Source: Rhynchonema sp. JSB1_4 (lineage: Eukaryota > Nematoda > Chromadorea > Monhysterida > Xyalidae). Taken from it: a DNA stretch of 64,000 nt. Below are positions 1 through 11,355 of this stretch, in pieces. Each line of letters begins with the position of its first letter. The stretch's first letter is position 1. The notes below the pieces were generated by a model, which was not told where the DNA came from, ran no database searches, and saw nothing but the letters and a program-made list of their open reading frames with translations. The stretch spans positions 26,447-90,446 of the forward strand of contig JASAMV010006942.1 of assembly GCA_030248065.1 (NCBI GenBank). The letters run 5' to 3'. Position numbers and translations under genes: made by a program.

Positions 1-1335
1 TGTTTTGTGAATTCCAACCATTGGCATTCACAGATGCACGATAATTCGGTACTGTGTCATTGGCATTCACAGATGCACCATAATTCGATACAGTGTCATT
101 GGCATTCACAGATGCACCATAATTCGGTACAGTGTCATTGGCTCCTCCCATTCACAGATGCACGATAATTCGATACAGTGTCTTGCATTCACAGATGCAC
201 GATATTCTACTCATTGGCATTCACAGATGAACTTCTACATTCTTCATCCCCCCCCCCGTACGACGATAATTCGGTACAGTGTCATTGGCATTCACAGATG
301 CACGATGATTCGATACAGTGTCATTGGCATTCGCATATGCACGATAATTCGGTACAGTGTCATTGGCATTCACAGATGCACGATAATTCGATACAGTGTC
401 ATTGGCATTCACAGATGCACGATAATTCGATACAGTGTCATTGGCATTCACAGATGCACGATAATTCGATACAGTGTCATTGGCATTCACAGATGCACGA
501 TAATTCGATACAGTTTCATTCGCATTCACAGATGCACGATAATTCGGTACAGTGTCATTGGCATTCACAGATGCACGATAATTCGATACAGTTTCATTCG
601 CATTCACAGATGCACGATAATTCGGTACAGTGTCATTGGCATTCACAGAAGTACGACAATTCGGTACAGTGTCATTGGCATACACAGATGCACGATGATT
701 CGATACAGTGTCATTCGCATTCACAGATGCACGATAATTCGGTACAATGTCATTGGCATTCACAGATGCACGATAATTCGGCACAGTGTCAATGGCATTC
801 ACAGATGCACGATAATTCGCTACAGTGTCATTCGCATTCACAGATGCACGATAATTCGGTACAGTGTCATTGGCATTCACAGATGCACGATAATTCGATA
901 CAGTTTCATTCGCATTCACAGATGCACGATAATTCGGTACAGTGTCATTGGCATTCACAGATGCACGATAATTCGATACAGTTTCATTGGCATTCACAGG
1001 TGCACGATAATTCGGCACAGTGTCATTGGCATTCACGGATGCACGATAATTCGATACAGTTTCATTCGCATTCACAGATGCACGATAATTCGATACAGTG
1101 TCATTCGCATTCACAGATGCACGATAATTCGGTACAATGTCATTGGCGTTCACAGATGCACTATAATTCGATACAGTGTCATTGGCATTCACATTGCACG
1201 ATAATTCGATACAGTTTCATTCGCATTCACAGATGCGCGATAATTCGGTACAGTGTCATTGGCATTCACGGATGCACGATAATTCGATACAGTTTCATTC
1301 GCATTCACAGATGCACGATAATTCGGCACATTATT
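1..1335. repeat. 39-bp minisatellite, about 33 units
   Basis: The unit reads CATTGGCATTCACAGATGCA followed by CGATAATTCGGTACAGTGT, 39 bp in all, and repeats from the window start to about 1330. Units alternate between GTACAGTGTCATTGG and ATACAGTTTCATTCG variants. One unit is disrupted near 195-265 by a short C-rich insertion. Because 39 is a multiple of 3 and the unit lacks stops in several frames, both strands show long open frames with a 13-residue period. These are not genes. The array probably extends beyond the left edge. Confidence 0.95.
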
Positions 1336-2419
1336 ATTTTTTTTTGACTTTTTATGCCTAAAACTAGTCTGCACAAACCCGAAAATCAAAAATTGCACAG
1401 GCCTGGAACACGCTAATGTTTGCTGCTTGTGCGCGCTTCACAACTGTTTGCTTTTTGCTTTTGGCTGAGAGCGGCCCCACAATTGAACACACCACGCTGA
1501 TACAACGTGGGGGCTCAAGTTGCGTAGAGGAAGTACCTTCTGACTACTACATGCGGAATGCGGCGCAGACTGATTGTAAGCTCTTTAGGTATGGGCTGCA
1601 ATCACCAGATTAATCTGCTGATCAATCAACAAATCAGAAAAATTGCAGTACCAAGCCCATTAACGACAACTTGGGCTACTGCATGCGGAATATGGCGCAC
1701 ACTCATTAGGGTTCAACCTTGTCGTTTTAACGTAATAAATGCCGCAATCACTCGATTAATCTAATGATCAATTAATCACGGCACTTGCACCACCAAGCCA
1801 ACCCAAGATTGCGAAGGTTCACTTCGACCACATGCATGCAAGAAGGTGATGTGTGCATGTCAGAGTGGTGCTGTGATTAATTGATTGATCATTAGACCAA
1901 TCGAGTAATCGCATCACCATCTAAACAGCTTACAACCAGTCCGCGAATTATATTCCGCATGTAGTGGTCAAAGTACCATGTACTTCCCCTACGCAAAGTT
2001 TAGGTGCACTTAAGCGATTATATGCTTATACATAGGCCTAAAGGGACCTACACGGACCTAAACGCACCTAAATATTGCATTTTTGCAGTGGGAGCTGGTA
2101 TTATCACCTTCACCATTTCTTTTGTGCATTTCTTATCACCAAGTGTCCACGCTACGTTTGCGCAGGTAACAATTTTTTCCTGTTTGGCTAATTTTCTGAC
2201 TTAGTTATTGTTCAAAGAATTGTATATTGTGTTTGATTAATTCTCTTCGGTTACGAAGCAAACTTTCGCACAGTATGACCTTCCTGTGAAGGTGGCATCT
2301 TGTTGAACTATACCACACCCATTTCGTGATGAATATGCGATCGAATTGACGAAAAAAATGTCCAGCACATTTGTAATTTGACAAATTATATGTAGGGATA
2401 AGAAGGAGGAAATACAAGA
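1336..2419. other. Intergenic region upstream of the glycosyltransferase gene
   Basis: No gene is seen here. It holds an imperfect fold-back (1521-1998, listed separately) and a few copies of an ACCTAAA/GGGACCTA word at 2035-2070, which recurs near 2611 and 3631. The promoter of the downstream gene should lie here, but I cannot point to a convincing TATA or initiator element. Confidence 0.6.
1521..1998. repeat. Imperfect fold-back element
   Basis: The left arm starts TGCGTAGAGGAAGTACC and contains TACATGCGGAAT. The right arm is its diverged reverse complement, with ATTCCGCATGTAGTGG and ending in a CCCCTACGCA-type sequence. The middle carries further ATTAATC/GATTAAT inverted words. No clear target duplication was found, so the class is unknown. 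Confidence 0.7.
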
Positions 2420-5400
2420 ATGCGCATGCGAGCACGTCGCTGTGGGCTCATCTACATCTGCATAATCACGTGTCTACTGTTGATCACCATGTGTCTACGT
2501 CGGCACCGCTCTGGATCTGTTGACTTTATGGATCATTCAAGAATTGCCATCACGTACTACTACACTGTCAATGGCGTTAGTGTTTGAACTGTTGGTACAT
2601 CATTTCGCCAAAGGGACCTAAGTAAACTTGAAGCACACTGGTTGTAGATCGTTAACGAATACAATCGGTCGGTTAGCACGTTGCGATGTTATGCCAAACG
2701 CAATGGCTACAAAGTGATTGAGATTGATGAGGCCTCACTCACCACTGAGCAATCTGGGAGTTGCACGCAAAAAGAGGTACGTTGACATTCGAAATTTGCG
2801 AAAACCGATCGAAAATTCGAACCTAGCAAGAATTTGCGCTGTCTGATCTTTTTATTTGCCAACCCCGTTTTTTAACGGTACTTGTTCGTCGTTGTGAGGT
2901 GTACTCGAAGTTCTTTTATTGCGCAGGCCTACTTTCGCAAGCACTGTCTGATCGCGGTGTTAATGCGCAAGCACAATGAGCTCGATTGGTTTTTCGTTTT
3001 GGACGCGGACACGGGCGTGGTGAATCCGGTGCAGGAATTGACACAATGGATTGATCCCAGATTCGATATGATATTCTACGAACGATTTAAAAGTTATGAG
3101 GTGAGCAGCAGACAAATCAGGGGGTTCTAGTCAACCAGTGTGTTGGAAATTTTCCGAATAACTTTACGGAACATGCTTGGGCACTATGTAGGGTGCATTA
3201 TATGTCTGTGGTTTTCGCACATGAGAGAAACATTGATTATTTCCAAGTTTGCTTGATTTCACTGGTCCCAATCACCCGACCCTCACCGAAACTGACCCCG
3301 ATGAGACCAAGCCCATTTCAATCACAACAGCAAACTTCTGAACTATTAGAATCAAAAGACAACTCAATAGCACCAGCGCTCCGTCGTGGGATGTGAATTC
3401 GACACGAATGAAACAACAATGAAGAACAGAACAAGATGCTCCCAAGCAGTTGACCGCAACAGAAATTTCTGAGAAGATCGCAGTCAGCGAAACCGTCGCG
3501 CGAACAAAGTTACCTGCCGTATCGAAGGCTCGAAGCAATTTGAACGTGGAGCGACAGGAGCGCACTTACATAATTAGGGCCATGGCTTGTCGAGATTGGC
3601 TGCGATTCTTTTGCTGACGGTGATAAGTCCTATGGACCTAAGGGTAACTTTTTAGAAAGGAGAAATGAGCACTAATTTTTGTCAGCCTTTGGATTGCTGT
3701 GATCCATCCTTTGTAGCAATTATCGTTGCTAGTGGAGCGCAGAACAATAATAATAATCATATGTCTGATGTAAGCATGAGCACATTTGTGTACATGACCA
3801 GTCGCGCGGTTACAAAAGCCTACGAACAGGTAATGGCCGGCAACTATATCGCGCGCAACACCAAATTCACTCGTGATTTCCTGCATCGATGGGCTGATTG
3901 GGAGCGCCAAAGTCACTGGTGTGTCAGGCATAGAATTCAGGGACGTATTTTTCGTATTTATTGTATTTTTTTCTTCTAACATCATTCATATACTTGATAT
4001 GACTTCATATAATCGATCAATTTTTAATTAATTAATTACAGTTTTTTAAATTAAAGTTAAAAGGTTAACGTCAGTTAACCTTTTAACGTTAAAAAGTTAG
4101 TCTTAATTAAAGTTAATTAAGTTTTTAATTAATTATCAATTAAGTTTCGCATTTCTAACAGGTTTAACTACGACAATGGACCGGTGCACGTTGAGCTGTT
4201 GCGAGTTGTCTACAAGGACGACAGACCACAACTGGCTGACACTTGTGCGCAACTAATGTTGGTGAGATTACGTATTCCGGCTCATTCTAATTTTGTTGAC
4301 GCAGCGCTTGTAAACTTCGCTCACCAGTGGCGCACCTGGGAATGGGCAATGGGCAGGCCAGTTAAAAAACCCCGCATTCAAAGCCCGGCATTATCCCCCA
4401 AAACCCGAAAGCAGGCGCAACAGCCAATAGCACCGCAGGCCCATAGCAATTGAGGAGGAATAAAAACGAGGGCAACAAAAAACCCGCGGGGGGCGAGGCA
4501 CTACAGAAAAAAATCGCCAAAGGACAAAGAGCAAAAAAACAAAATCCCCCCCCTCCTGCAATCAACCAAACACCACCACACAAATCAAAAAAGTCACGAC
4601 CGCACAGAACCAAAGCCACATCCGACACAAACGCACAGAAGAAGGCACATGTGGGCAAACGCCAGACCAAAAAGAGAAAACAGCACAATACAAAAAAAAA
4701 CACCTGAAAACACCCAAACAGCCATACCACAAACCCCGAAATCAAAACCTCCACTCCCCCTATCCAAAACCAAAAGGCAAAGAACCACCCAGACAACCCC
4801 CCAGACAAAGGCATCTATCCCCCCCCTCCACCCCCCCCTAAAATCAATCCCCCTACCATAATATTCCCAATCCCAATTACAAATAAAAAAATAAACCTCT
4901 TCCAAAATCAACAAAAAAAAAAAAAAATAAAAAAAAAAACAAAATACAATTAAACAAAAAAAATTTTCAAAATACCCACATACAAACCAAACCTCGTTCA
5001 CTCGTGTGCCTTTTTTTGTTAACTTCTCAACCCAAAGGATTCACTGCAGGTACAATGTCACCAAATGGGAGCATTACACCTCATTCACCAAATGTGCGCT
5101 GCATTATCTGCGTCAACGTCGATGTTCGAAACACATCAAACTGCTGAGAAAGGCACACGGATGGGCGATAGACAGGTCAGCGTGTTTTGGGCTTCTGTTG
5201 CTGGCGGACATGGTCCGACCAAAAAGAAATAGTTTCACGACACCAATCAAAACTTTTCCCGACCAATGGAACCGATCCGGTATTGCACCGCTCTACATTG
5301 TTGTCACTCTGCCTGCGTACATTTAGTTTCTGATTGCATGTTGTCTGTGTGTGTCCGTGATTTCGTCCACCTTCTCACTCTTTCCTGTCCTGGTTTTGTA

Positions 5401-6900
5401 TTTATTTTTAATTCCCGTAACTTGCACACCCTGTTTTGTATTTATTTTCATGTCCGTGAACTCCACACCTGATCTTGTAATTATACTTCTTCCACTTAAT
5501 CTGCTTACGTATGTATTATTGAGTTGGTGCCGACGCAATAAACAAACAGCAATTTGATTGTGCAGTCAACTTGTTGTTCACGAAATCTTGAACTTTTGTA
5601 CATTCGTCGAAATAACGTATTAAAATGCTTACATTCATCAAATTTGACTTTGCCACTTCAGAGATATGGTTGAGAGCAAATGGAGTGACGAAACGTTCAT
5701 GCAACACGGCTGGAAACGATCATATTTTCTCGACGACAACAAAAAATTAACGCTTCCCTGGAGTTTAGAGGTTCGTGGAAGGCGGCCTGCACATCAAGTT
5801 TTTGGGAATTTGGAACACGAGCAATCGTGTAGTCTCCAAATGCTTTGTGGGTGATTTTTCTGTTAAAGCAAACCCTGCGAAAATATGAAATGTGAAAATT
5901 TTTGCGAAAACATTTGTGATTATGCTAATTGCAGCGACTGCCAACAGGTGACGAGTGTGACCCAGTAAGGCGCAGTATTTGGCCGATACGATCAGACATG
6001 AACGTGGACACAGCGGGCATGCGGGCACAATTGGCCAAGATGGAAAGACATGTACAATGCATTCCCACACATGGTAGGCGGTTGGGGGTGCATTTTCCCA
6101 TCAGTAATAATTTGAAAATACTACATTTTGGTGCCGTTTTGTGGAGGTGCATATGTAATCGGGTGAGGTTAAGTAGCTCGTTTTCTCCGATTCTCGCAGA
6201 CGGGTGGTGCACGGGTTGGGCAAAAAACGTTTATTTTTAAAAAATGGTTCTTTTAGACGTTTTTAAAAAAAACGTTTTTTAAACCGCCCAGATGACCAAA
6301 ATATGTACTAAAAAAGGGAAAACGCTCATGTTGGGAAGAAAACGTGGTTAAATGAAGTAATTCTATGTGTTCTGAGGCAAAATAAACGGGTTTCAACCAT
6401 TTTCTGGCTAGTTGGTAACATCCCATATCAGACCCGCCTCATGGGACCAACTTTGGCCGGGGTCAGCATTGAAAGTCAAACTCCGTATATCGATGTATCT
6501 CGACAAAGTAAAAATAGGTCAAAATTTTTTTAGAAAAAAATGGGACAAAAAAAATTGATTTTCCTTGAAACTCAGGGTACTTTCCCTGAAAAATCAGGGA
6601 AACTCAAGGAAATTCAGGATTTAAAAAGAACGAAAAACGACCCAGACGTTTGTTTAAAAAAAACGCCGTCGTTATTTTTGCCCTACCCTGTGTGCACCAG
6701 GTCATCGTCAGTGTGAATGCACCATATAATTTCATTGCAATTCTTCAGGTCTGCAACATCTACCCTTTCTACCCGACGTATCGTTATGTTGGCCCGATTG
6801 CAACAGCGACTACGACAGCCAGTTGGTGTCACCCGACAGATATAGACTCGAAAACGAAGGCTTCCATATTGATTCGGGACAAAAGAGCGCTATGTGCTAG
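2420..6900 (+). CDS. DUF273-type glycosyltransferase-like type II membrane protein, 9 exons
   Basis: Exons: 2420-2575, 2648-2776, 2927-3100, 3830-3918, 4162-4257, 5050-5175, 5662-5770, 5935-6073 and 6749-6900. They total 1170 nt, i.e. 389 codons plus TAG, with every phase agreeing. Residues about 8-26 ([19 protein letters not shown]) form an uncleaved signal-anchor, suggesting a Golgi/ER lumenal enzyme. Exon 3 has [11 protein letters not shown], with the DxD metal/nucleotide-sugar motif, then MIFYERF. Exon 4 has [16 protein letters not shown]. Exon 5 has [11 protein letters not shown]. Exons 6-7 have [16 protein letters not shown] and FMQHGWK. This order is that of nematode DUF273 proteins, which are related to GMA12/MNN10-like galactosyltransferases. 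The substrate is unknown. The start is the first ATG before the hydrophobic segment. All introns are GT-AG. Exon 5 needs the weak donor GTTGGT, because the nearby GTGAGA breaks the frame. The C-terminal exon is the least certain, being chosen by phase. Confidence 0.85.
4440..4990 (+). repeat. A/C-rich low-complexity block in intron 5 of the glycosyltransferase gene
   Basis: From about 4440 the + strand becomes almost pure A and C with very few T, and few G after 4680. It includes long A runs at 4912-4940. It lies wholly inside the intron 4258-5049. It opens long minus-strand frames rich in F, V, W and G, which are composition artefacts rather than genes. It may be a genuine expanded low-complexity tract or a poorly sequenced region. 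Confidence 0.8.
6212..6690. mobile_element. hAT-like MITE inside intron 8
   Basis: The left end reads CGGGTTGGGCAAAAAACG and the right end TTTTTGCCCTACCCTG, diverged inverted ends of the CAGGGTTGGGCAAAA family. The interior matches the copies at 17324-17785 and 26994-27483 (GACCAAAATATG, GGGTTTCAACC, CTTTGTCGAGATAC blocks). The flanks GTGGTGCA and TGTGCACC are too diverged to call a duplication. It accounts for most of the long last intron. Confidence 0.8.
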
Positions 6901-7296
6901 ATTGATGTGACTGTAATCAACAGCAATGATCCTTATTCAGTTGCATCTATTTAATCCGTCTACACTAACACTATGTTTGACTCATTATTTATTCATTGCA
7001 CCAACGTTCAACTTTCAAATTGCAATGCTCATACTGTGTATCCTTTCTTCTAAGTTCCTTTTAACCAGGACGTACTGTGCTCGTATTGACAGCAGACGAT
7101 CAACACTTTGTGGACGCGTACATTTTTCAAACGCGTTTCGCATCGTTACTAATCGACCAGGGCTTGAACTTCCGAGCCCTGTAAAAATCGTGTTATAACG
7201 TCATACGCTTTCTCGTTGGAATGAATCTGAAATTGGGGGTGCAGTCCGACCAATTCCATGACATATACTGTATGTATATTTTACACGTGGTTTAAA
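6901..7296. other. Region 3' of the glycosyltransferase gene
   Basis: About 400 bp of unremarkable sequence between the stop codon and the next fold-back. It presumably contains the 3' UTR. I see no clear AATAAA signal close to the stop and no further coding exon. Confidence 0.5.
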
Positions 7297-8347
7297 GGTG
7301 CTGGTCAACAACCCATCGACTTCGTTTAATCTTGGGGGCAGTGCACCTGAACAAAGGACTCGACCCTGACTTGGGGAGTCGATTGGTTGCTTCCTGATGT
7401 TTCACGGCCGGGTTGAAGTTTGCCCCTCAGTGAAAAAATGCAAAAATTGTGCCGGGTTTCCGTGGAAAGGACAATTCGCGGCAACGTTTAATAATTTCAG
7501 AATATCAAGCACCAACGTTTGTTTCATCAGTATGATATACAGCTTTGCAAGAAACAGCTTGTATCCTGAAGGAGAAGTCATTTAGTTCCAAAAACCTGGT
7601 GTTTTTTGGTCACCGTTTTCTTCGCCGATAATTTTAAGCATCTGCGATTGACCAGCAAATGTGTTGATCGGACACAAAAATTCTCTAATTACTGTGTACA
7701 TAACCTGTGCTTTTGAGTTCTTTGCACCAAATACAGCTAACGCAATAATTCGGACAACATGCGCAAGTCGGTCATTATGGGCGTGCGCGACCCCAAAAAA
7801 CACAAAACATTTTTGAGTGCTCGAATCTGCACGTTGTTTTTGAGCGCGCGCGCTGATAATGACCGACTTGCGCATGTTGTCCGAATTATTGTATTAGCTG
7901 TGTTTGGTGCAGAGAACTCAAAAGCACAGGTTATGTACACAATAATAAGAGGATTTTTGTGCTTGATCAACACATTTGCTGGTCAATCGCAGATGCTTAA
8001 AATTATCGGCGAAGAAAACGGTGACCAAAAAACACCAGGTTTTTGGAACTAAATGACTTCTCATTTAGGATGCAAGCTGTTTCCTGCAAAGCCGTACCGA
8101 TGAAATAAATGTTTGTGCTTGATATTCTGAAATTCTTAAACGTCGCCGTGAATTGTGCTTTCCACGGGAAGCCGGCATAACTTTTGCATTTTTTCACTGA
8201 GGGGCAAACTTCAACCTGGCCGCGAAACATCAGGAAGCAACGAATCGACTCTCCAAGTCAGAGTCGAGTAACACGATATCCCACCTTTCTTAATGTGCAC
8301 TGCCCCCAAGATTAAGCGAGGTCGATGGGTTGTTGACCAGTAGCTTT
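7297..8347. repeat. 1.05-kb fold-back element, family X
   Basis: The left arm (from GGTGCTGGTCAACAACCCAT) and the right arm (ending ATGGGTTGTTGACCAG) are inverted copies of about 500 bp. The centre near 7820 lies around GACCGACTTGCGCATGTTG and its complement. Related arms occur at 32041-32480, 33896-34347 and 45960-46480. Arms carry GAAACATCAGGAAGCAAC. No coding capacity is recognised and the class is unknown. Confidence 0.85.
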
Positions 8348-9757
8348 AAGCCAACTTTAAAAAAGCCTTGTCATGAGGAATTAGATGGACTATACATTCG
8401 TTCAGATTAATCAACGTATAAAAACGATGCGAGAGCTGCCCTAAAGTTGGACTATGATCCGATCTCTTAGGGTTAGGTTTTTTGAACAACCAACCAAATT
8501 GTGCACACATGAATTGCCGCCGGCACTGCAGTTCGGTGCCACTGAGCACACACAATCGCGTACAAGAGGGGCGCCTCGGCGCGAAGTGCGGCCGCTGACG
8601 CCATTGGGTTCGGACAACAATTAATCCCGTTGTCCCAGCTGGAAATACATACCGGAGAATGCCAAGCAAGTCCCCCGCCCTTGAATATGAACTCAGTGGG
8701 GGCTTATTCAGAATATTTTCCGAATAAGCCCCTATCAGTGGTGCACAATTCTAAGCGATGCATGAATACATAGCGAGGTGTCGGAATTGGTGGCAGTTCT
8801 TCGCTCTTTCGTGAGTCTCCCAAACCTCAATGCCCGATCTTCACAGTTGTCTTTTATCTGTTGTTTCAGACGGGATAGTTTATGTACGGTGTTATAGGGA
8901 AACTAAAGGCAAGAGGGAAAATACACACAAAATAAGCCAGTGAAGCTATGTATGTCACAAGCTCCGCCCAGTCTGTTGGTATCACGTGACCTGGTGCATG
9001 GTCATAGTCTATTGGTTATAGTTACCGGTTGGATTATTTATAGTAGGACTAAAGTCACAACAATTCCTACACGAAGGCTTATTTAAATTATTTTTTCTGA
9101 AAACTCAGGTCCCATGTGTATGGCGATCCCGAATAAGCACCCATGGTGCTTATTTGGCATTCTACGGCCAGTATGCACTTTGCTGACATTTTGAGCGTGT
9201 TTACTGTTTGAATTTGACTTGGCATAAAATATTATTAATCATTGCTCACGTTGGTCGCCAGCCGGCGGCTCAGGTGTCTCGGGCATGTGTATTAAATATG
9301 CAGGATATAAAAACATTTTGGAGCCAAGTCAAAGTGAAACGCAAGCGAAGAAACTGGTCCCCGACAGATGACCAATATCAGAAAATTTGGTGATCGGACC
9401 GAATCTGGTTCTCGAAACGTGCGATTTTTGCGTTAATGTTAGTGCATCCATTAATTTCGACCAGCGTAAGAGTTATTTCATTTGGTTCCTTGAAAAAGTT
9501 CACTCTTTCGAAATCTATATGTCCTACATATACTCTGACAATACTTTTGGGAGAAACTTTTCAAACGCGTTGCCTGATCCGTAAAGCGCACGCAGCTGGC
9601 ATTGTTATAATATCGGTGCTTGGATAAACACGATCCATTTGCGCAACAGCAATGGCATCGTGCCAAAGATCCTCATTTCGAAATTTCTATTGCGCACGCA
9701 ACGAAGCTGTGCGCAACGTTGATCGATTACGCATATTGCAGAAATGTCTTACGTGTA
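8348..9757. other. Intergenic stretch with short hairpins
   Basis: No gene is recognised. Two short perfect or near-perfect hairpins are visible: GGGGCTTATTC...GAATAAGCCCC at about 8693-8727, and GAATAAGCACC...GGTGCTTATT at about 9132-9158. At 9530-9600 there is a single arm of a fold-back seen complete at 49087-49276 and 63250-63438 (TTTTGGGAGAAACTTTTC). Confidence 0.6.
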
Positions 9758-10124
9758 CGCGGTATAGTGTTTCCTTTTTATGCAAGTCAAAGGAAACAAG
9801 CTACCCCACGTTATAACTCAACTCCAGTTTGGGGTCGAGATTTCAGAAACCAATGAAAGAGATTAAGAATGTGTCCTTGTTAATCCAAGCACGACACTCA
9901 GCAGCAATGGTGAAATGTTTCATTGACATGCTGGCAGCGCACACGAACAAAGCTCACAGCGAGCATGTGAAACATTGTTGTTGTTAGATACCACAGGCAA
10001 ACTTTGACACGTTTTTGCCAGCTGCGTGATTGAATCGAAATTGTAATCTCGACCTCAACCAGAAGTTCAGTTATAACACGGGCCCACGTGTTTCCTTGGA
10101 CCAAGAAAAACAGGAAACACTATA
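9758..10124. repeat. Fold-back element with GAAACATT cores
   Basis: The arm GGTATAGTGTTTCCTTTTTA ... GGGTCGAGATT is mirrored at 10045-10124 (AATCTCGACCTCAACC ... GGAAACACTATACC). The inner part holds AATGTTTC at 9914-9921 and GAAACATT at 9969-9976. A second small inverted pair follows at 10126-10240 (CAATTTTTGGCTGA / TCAGCCAAAAATTG). Confidence 0.75.
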
Positions 10125-10247
10125 CCAGCTGCAATTTTTGGCTGATTGATGCATGTGCCTGCGGGCTCCACACCGAACATACGCAAGCGAGGCCGGATCC
10201 GGAGTCTGTAAGGCGCAGGGCTCATTCAGCCAAAAATTGTTGCTGGT

Positions 10248-10523
10248 ACAGTAAAGTTCTAATTTCGTTGCCTCATACATTTTACGGACGCAGGAAAGCT
10301 CCCGTTCGAAGTCGAGGCAGGCAACAAGCTCAACGCACAGTCAACAAGCCACACGGCTAGATTAGGTGCGTTTCGAATGTTTCAGTCACACAAGCTGTGT
10401 GTGTGTTAGCTGCGTGGCTTGTTCACTGTGTGTTGAGCTTATTGCCTGCCTCGATTTCGAACGGAAGTTTCCCTGCGACTGTAAAAATGCATGAGGCAAC
10501 TTAATTAGATTAGAAACTTGCTA
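10248..10523. repeat. Fold-back element with central AATGTTTC
   Basis: Arms of about 120 bp: TTGCCTCATACATTTTACGG ... AAGCCACACGGCTAG against its inverted copy ... TTGCCTCATGCATTTTTACA read on the other strand. AATGTTTC sits at 10376-10383, within a few bases of the element's centre. No clear target duplication. Confidence 0.85.
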
Positions 10524-10640
10524 TGTTGTACGTATAGTGCGTGACAGGTCCAGTGACTTCTTTGTAATTCCATCAGGTTAAGGAGCTACACATACAGCCA
10601 GGAAAGTCGTGTGAACTCTGAGCCGCCACACCAAACGCAT

Positions 10641-10722
10641 GCTCAAGGAAGGACTCGAACCTCCGACCTCACAGCCACCAGGCCTGGACAGCCAGTTGCT
10701 CAACCAACTGAGTTACGGGAAC
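10641..10722 (-). pseudogene. tRNA-like Pol III sequence (tRNA relic or SINE head)
   Basis: On the minus strand there is an A box TAACTCAGTTGGTTGAGCA (10698-10716) and a perfect B box GGTTCGAGTCC (10651-10661). The T-stem GGAGG/CCTTC pairs. The acceptor stem pairs poorly and the distance between the D and T arms is about 10 nt too long for a normal tRNA. I read it as a tRNA-derived relic rather than a working gene. Confidence 0.6.
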
Positions 10723-10927
10723 GCGGTCTGGCTGCGGCTCAAAGTTGCACTTATACCCATGAAGCCGTGCAGACACACACTGCTTTGCACGCCACAGCGC
10801 TACACGTTGCGCTGGCTAGCAGACTTCCAGTCCACAGTCGCAACAGAGTGACTCGGTTGAGTGTTCCTTTGGGAGACAGCCTCAAGCTGGTCCAGTTTCA
10901 AAATTGACTTCCCTTTTTCTCAGGTTT

Positions 10928-10978
10928 TCGCTTGGGCTTAGGCTTTGGCTTAGGCTTATTAGGCTTAGGCTTAGGCCA
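10928..10978 (+). repeat. Interstitial TTAGGC telomere-like repeats
   Basis: GGCTTAGGCTTTGGCTTAGG followed by CTTATTAGGCTTAGGCTTAGGCC gives about seven intact or one-off copies of TTAGGC, the nematode telomere unit. A short array in the opposite orientation lies at 15657-15700. Confidence 0.85.
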
Positions 10979-11121
10979 AATCTTGAGTCAACCTGTGCCT
11001 TCTATCGCGAAATCGAAAATTCGCATTTTTCTCTGTCAAGGCAACTAGCTTTTCTCAACATGCGACACAACACGTATATAGGTGATCACCAACCACTTCG
11101 TGAATCTCTACGTGAATGCTG

Positions 11122-11355
11122 TGGACCATAATGGTTACTGGACCCAAATACTATGGATCGCAACGATCACTGGACCCTAATGCTATACATTTATCTGGTG
11201 GACCTTAATGCTATGGACCATAATGTTACATATGGACCCTAGCGATGAGTGGACCGTAATGCTATGGATCCTAACGCTACTGGTCCCAAGTGTAGCATGG
11301 GTCCCTAACGAGCCCTGGACCGTAATGATATACGTAACCTGTTGGACCGTAGACT
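11122..11355 (+). repeat. Diverged short repeats (GGACCnTAATGCTATGGA)
   Basis: About nine irregularly spaced copies of a word close to TGGACCCTAATGCTATGGA run through this stretch. Spacing varies from 20 to 30 bp. No coding or structural function is visible. Confidence 0.75.

Noticed and set aside
1..1335. CRISPR-like regular array
   Set aside because: The repeats are contiguous 39-bp units without unique spacers, in a eukaryotic context.
158..1347. Long open frames of 320-390 codons on both strands
   Set aside because: Artefacts of the 39-bp tandem repeat, with repetitive 13-residue translations in three frames and no domain.
4258..4453. Continuation of glycosyltransferase exon 5 through the GTGAGA site to a stop at 4453
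   Set aside because: It loses the conserved KxxHGWAxDR and HGWK segments, which are in phase only if exon 5 ends at 4257.
4362..5001. Minus-strand frames rich in F, V, G and W
   Set aside because: Composition effect of the A/C-rich intronic tract.
10641..10722. Functional tRNA gene
   Set aside because: A and B boxes are good, but the acceptor and anticodon arms do not fold properly.
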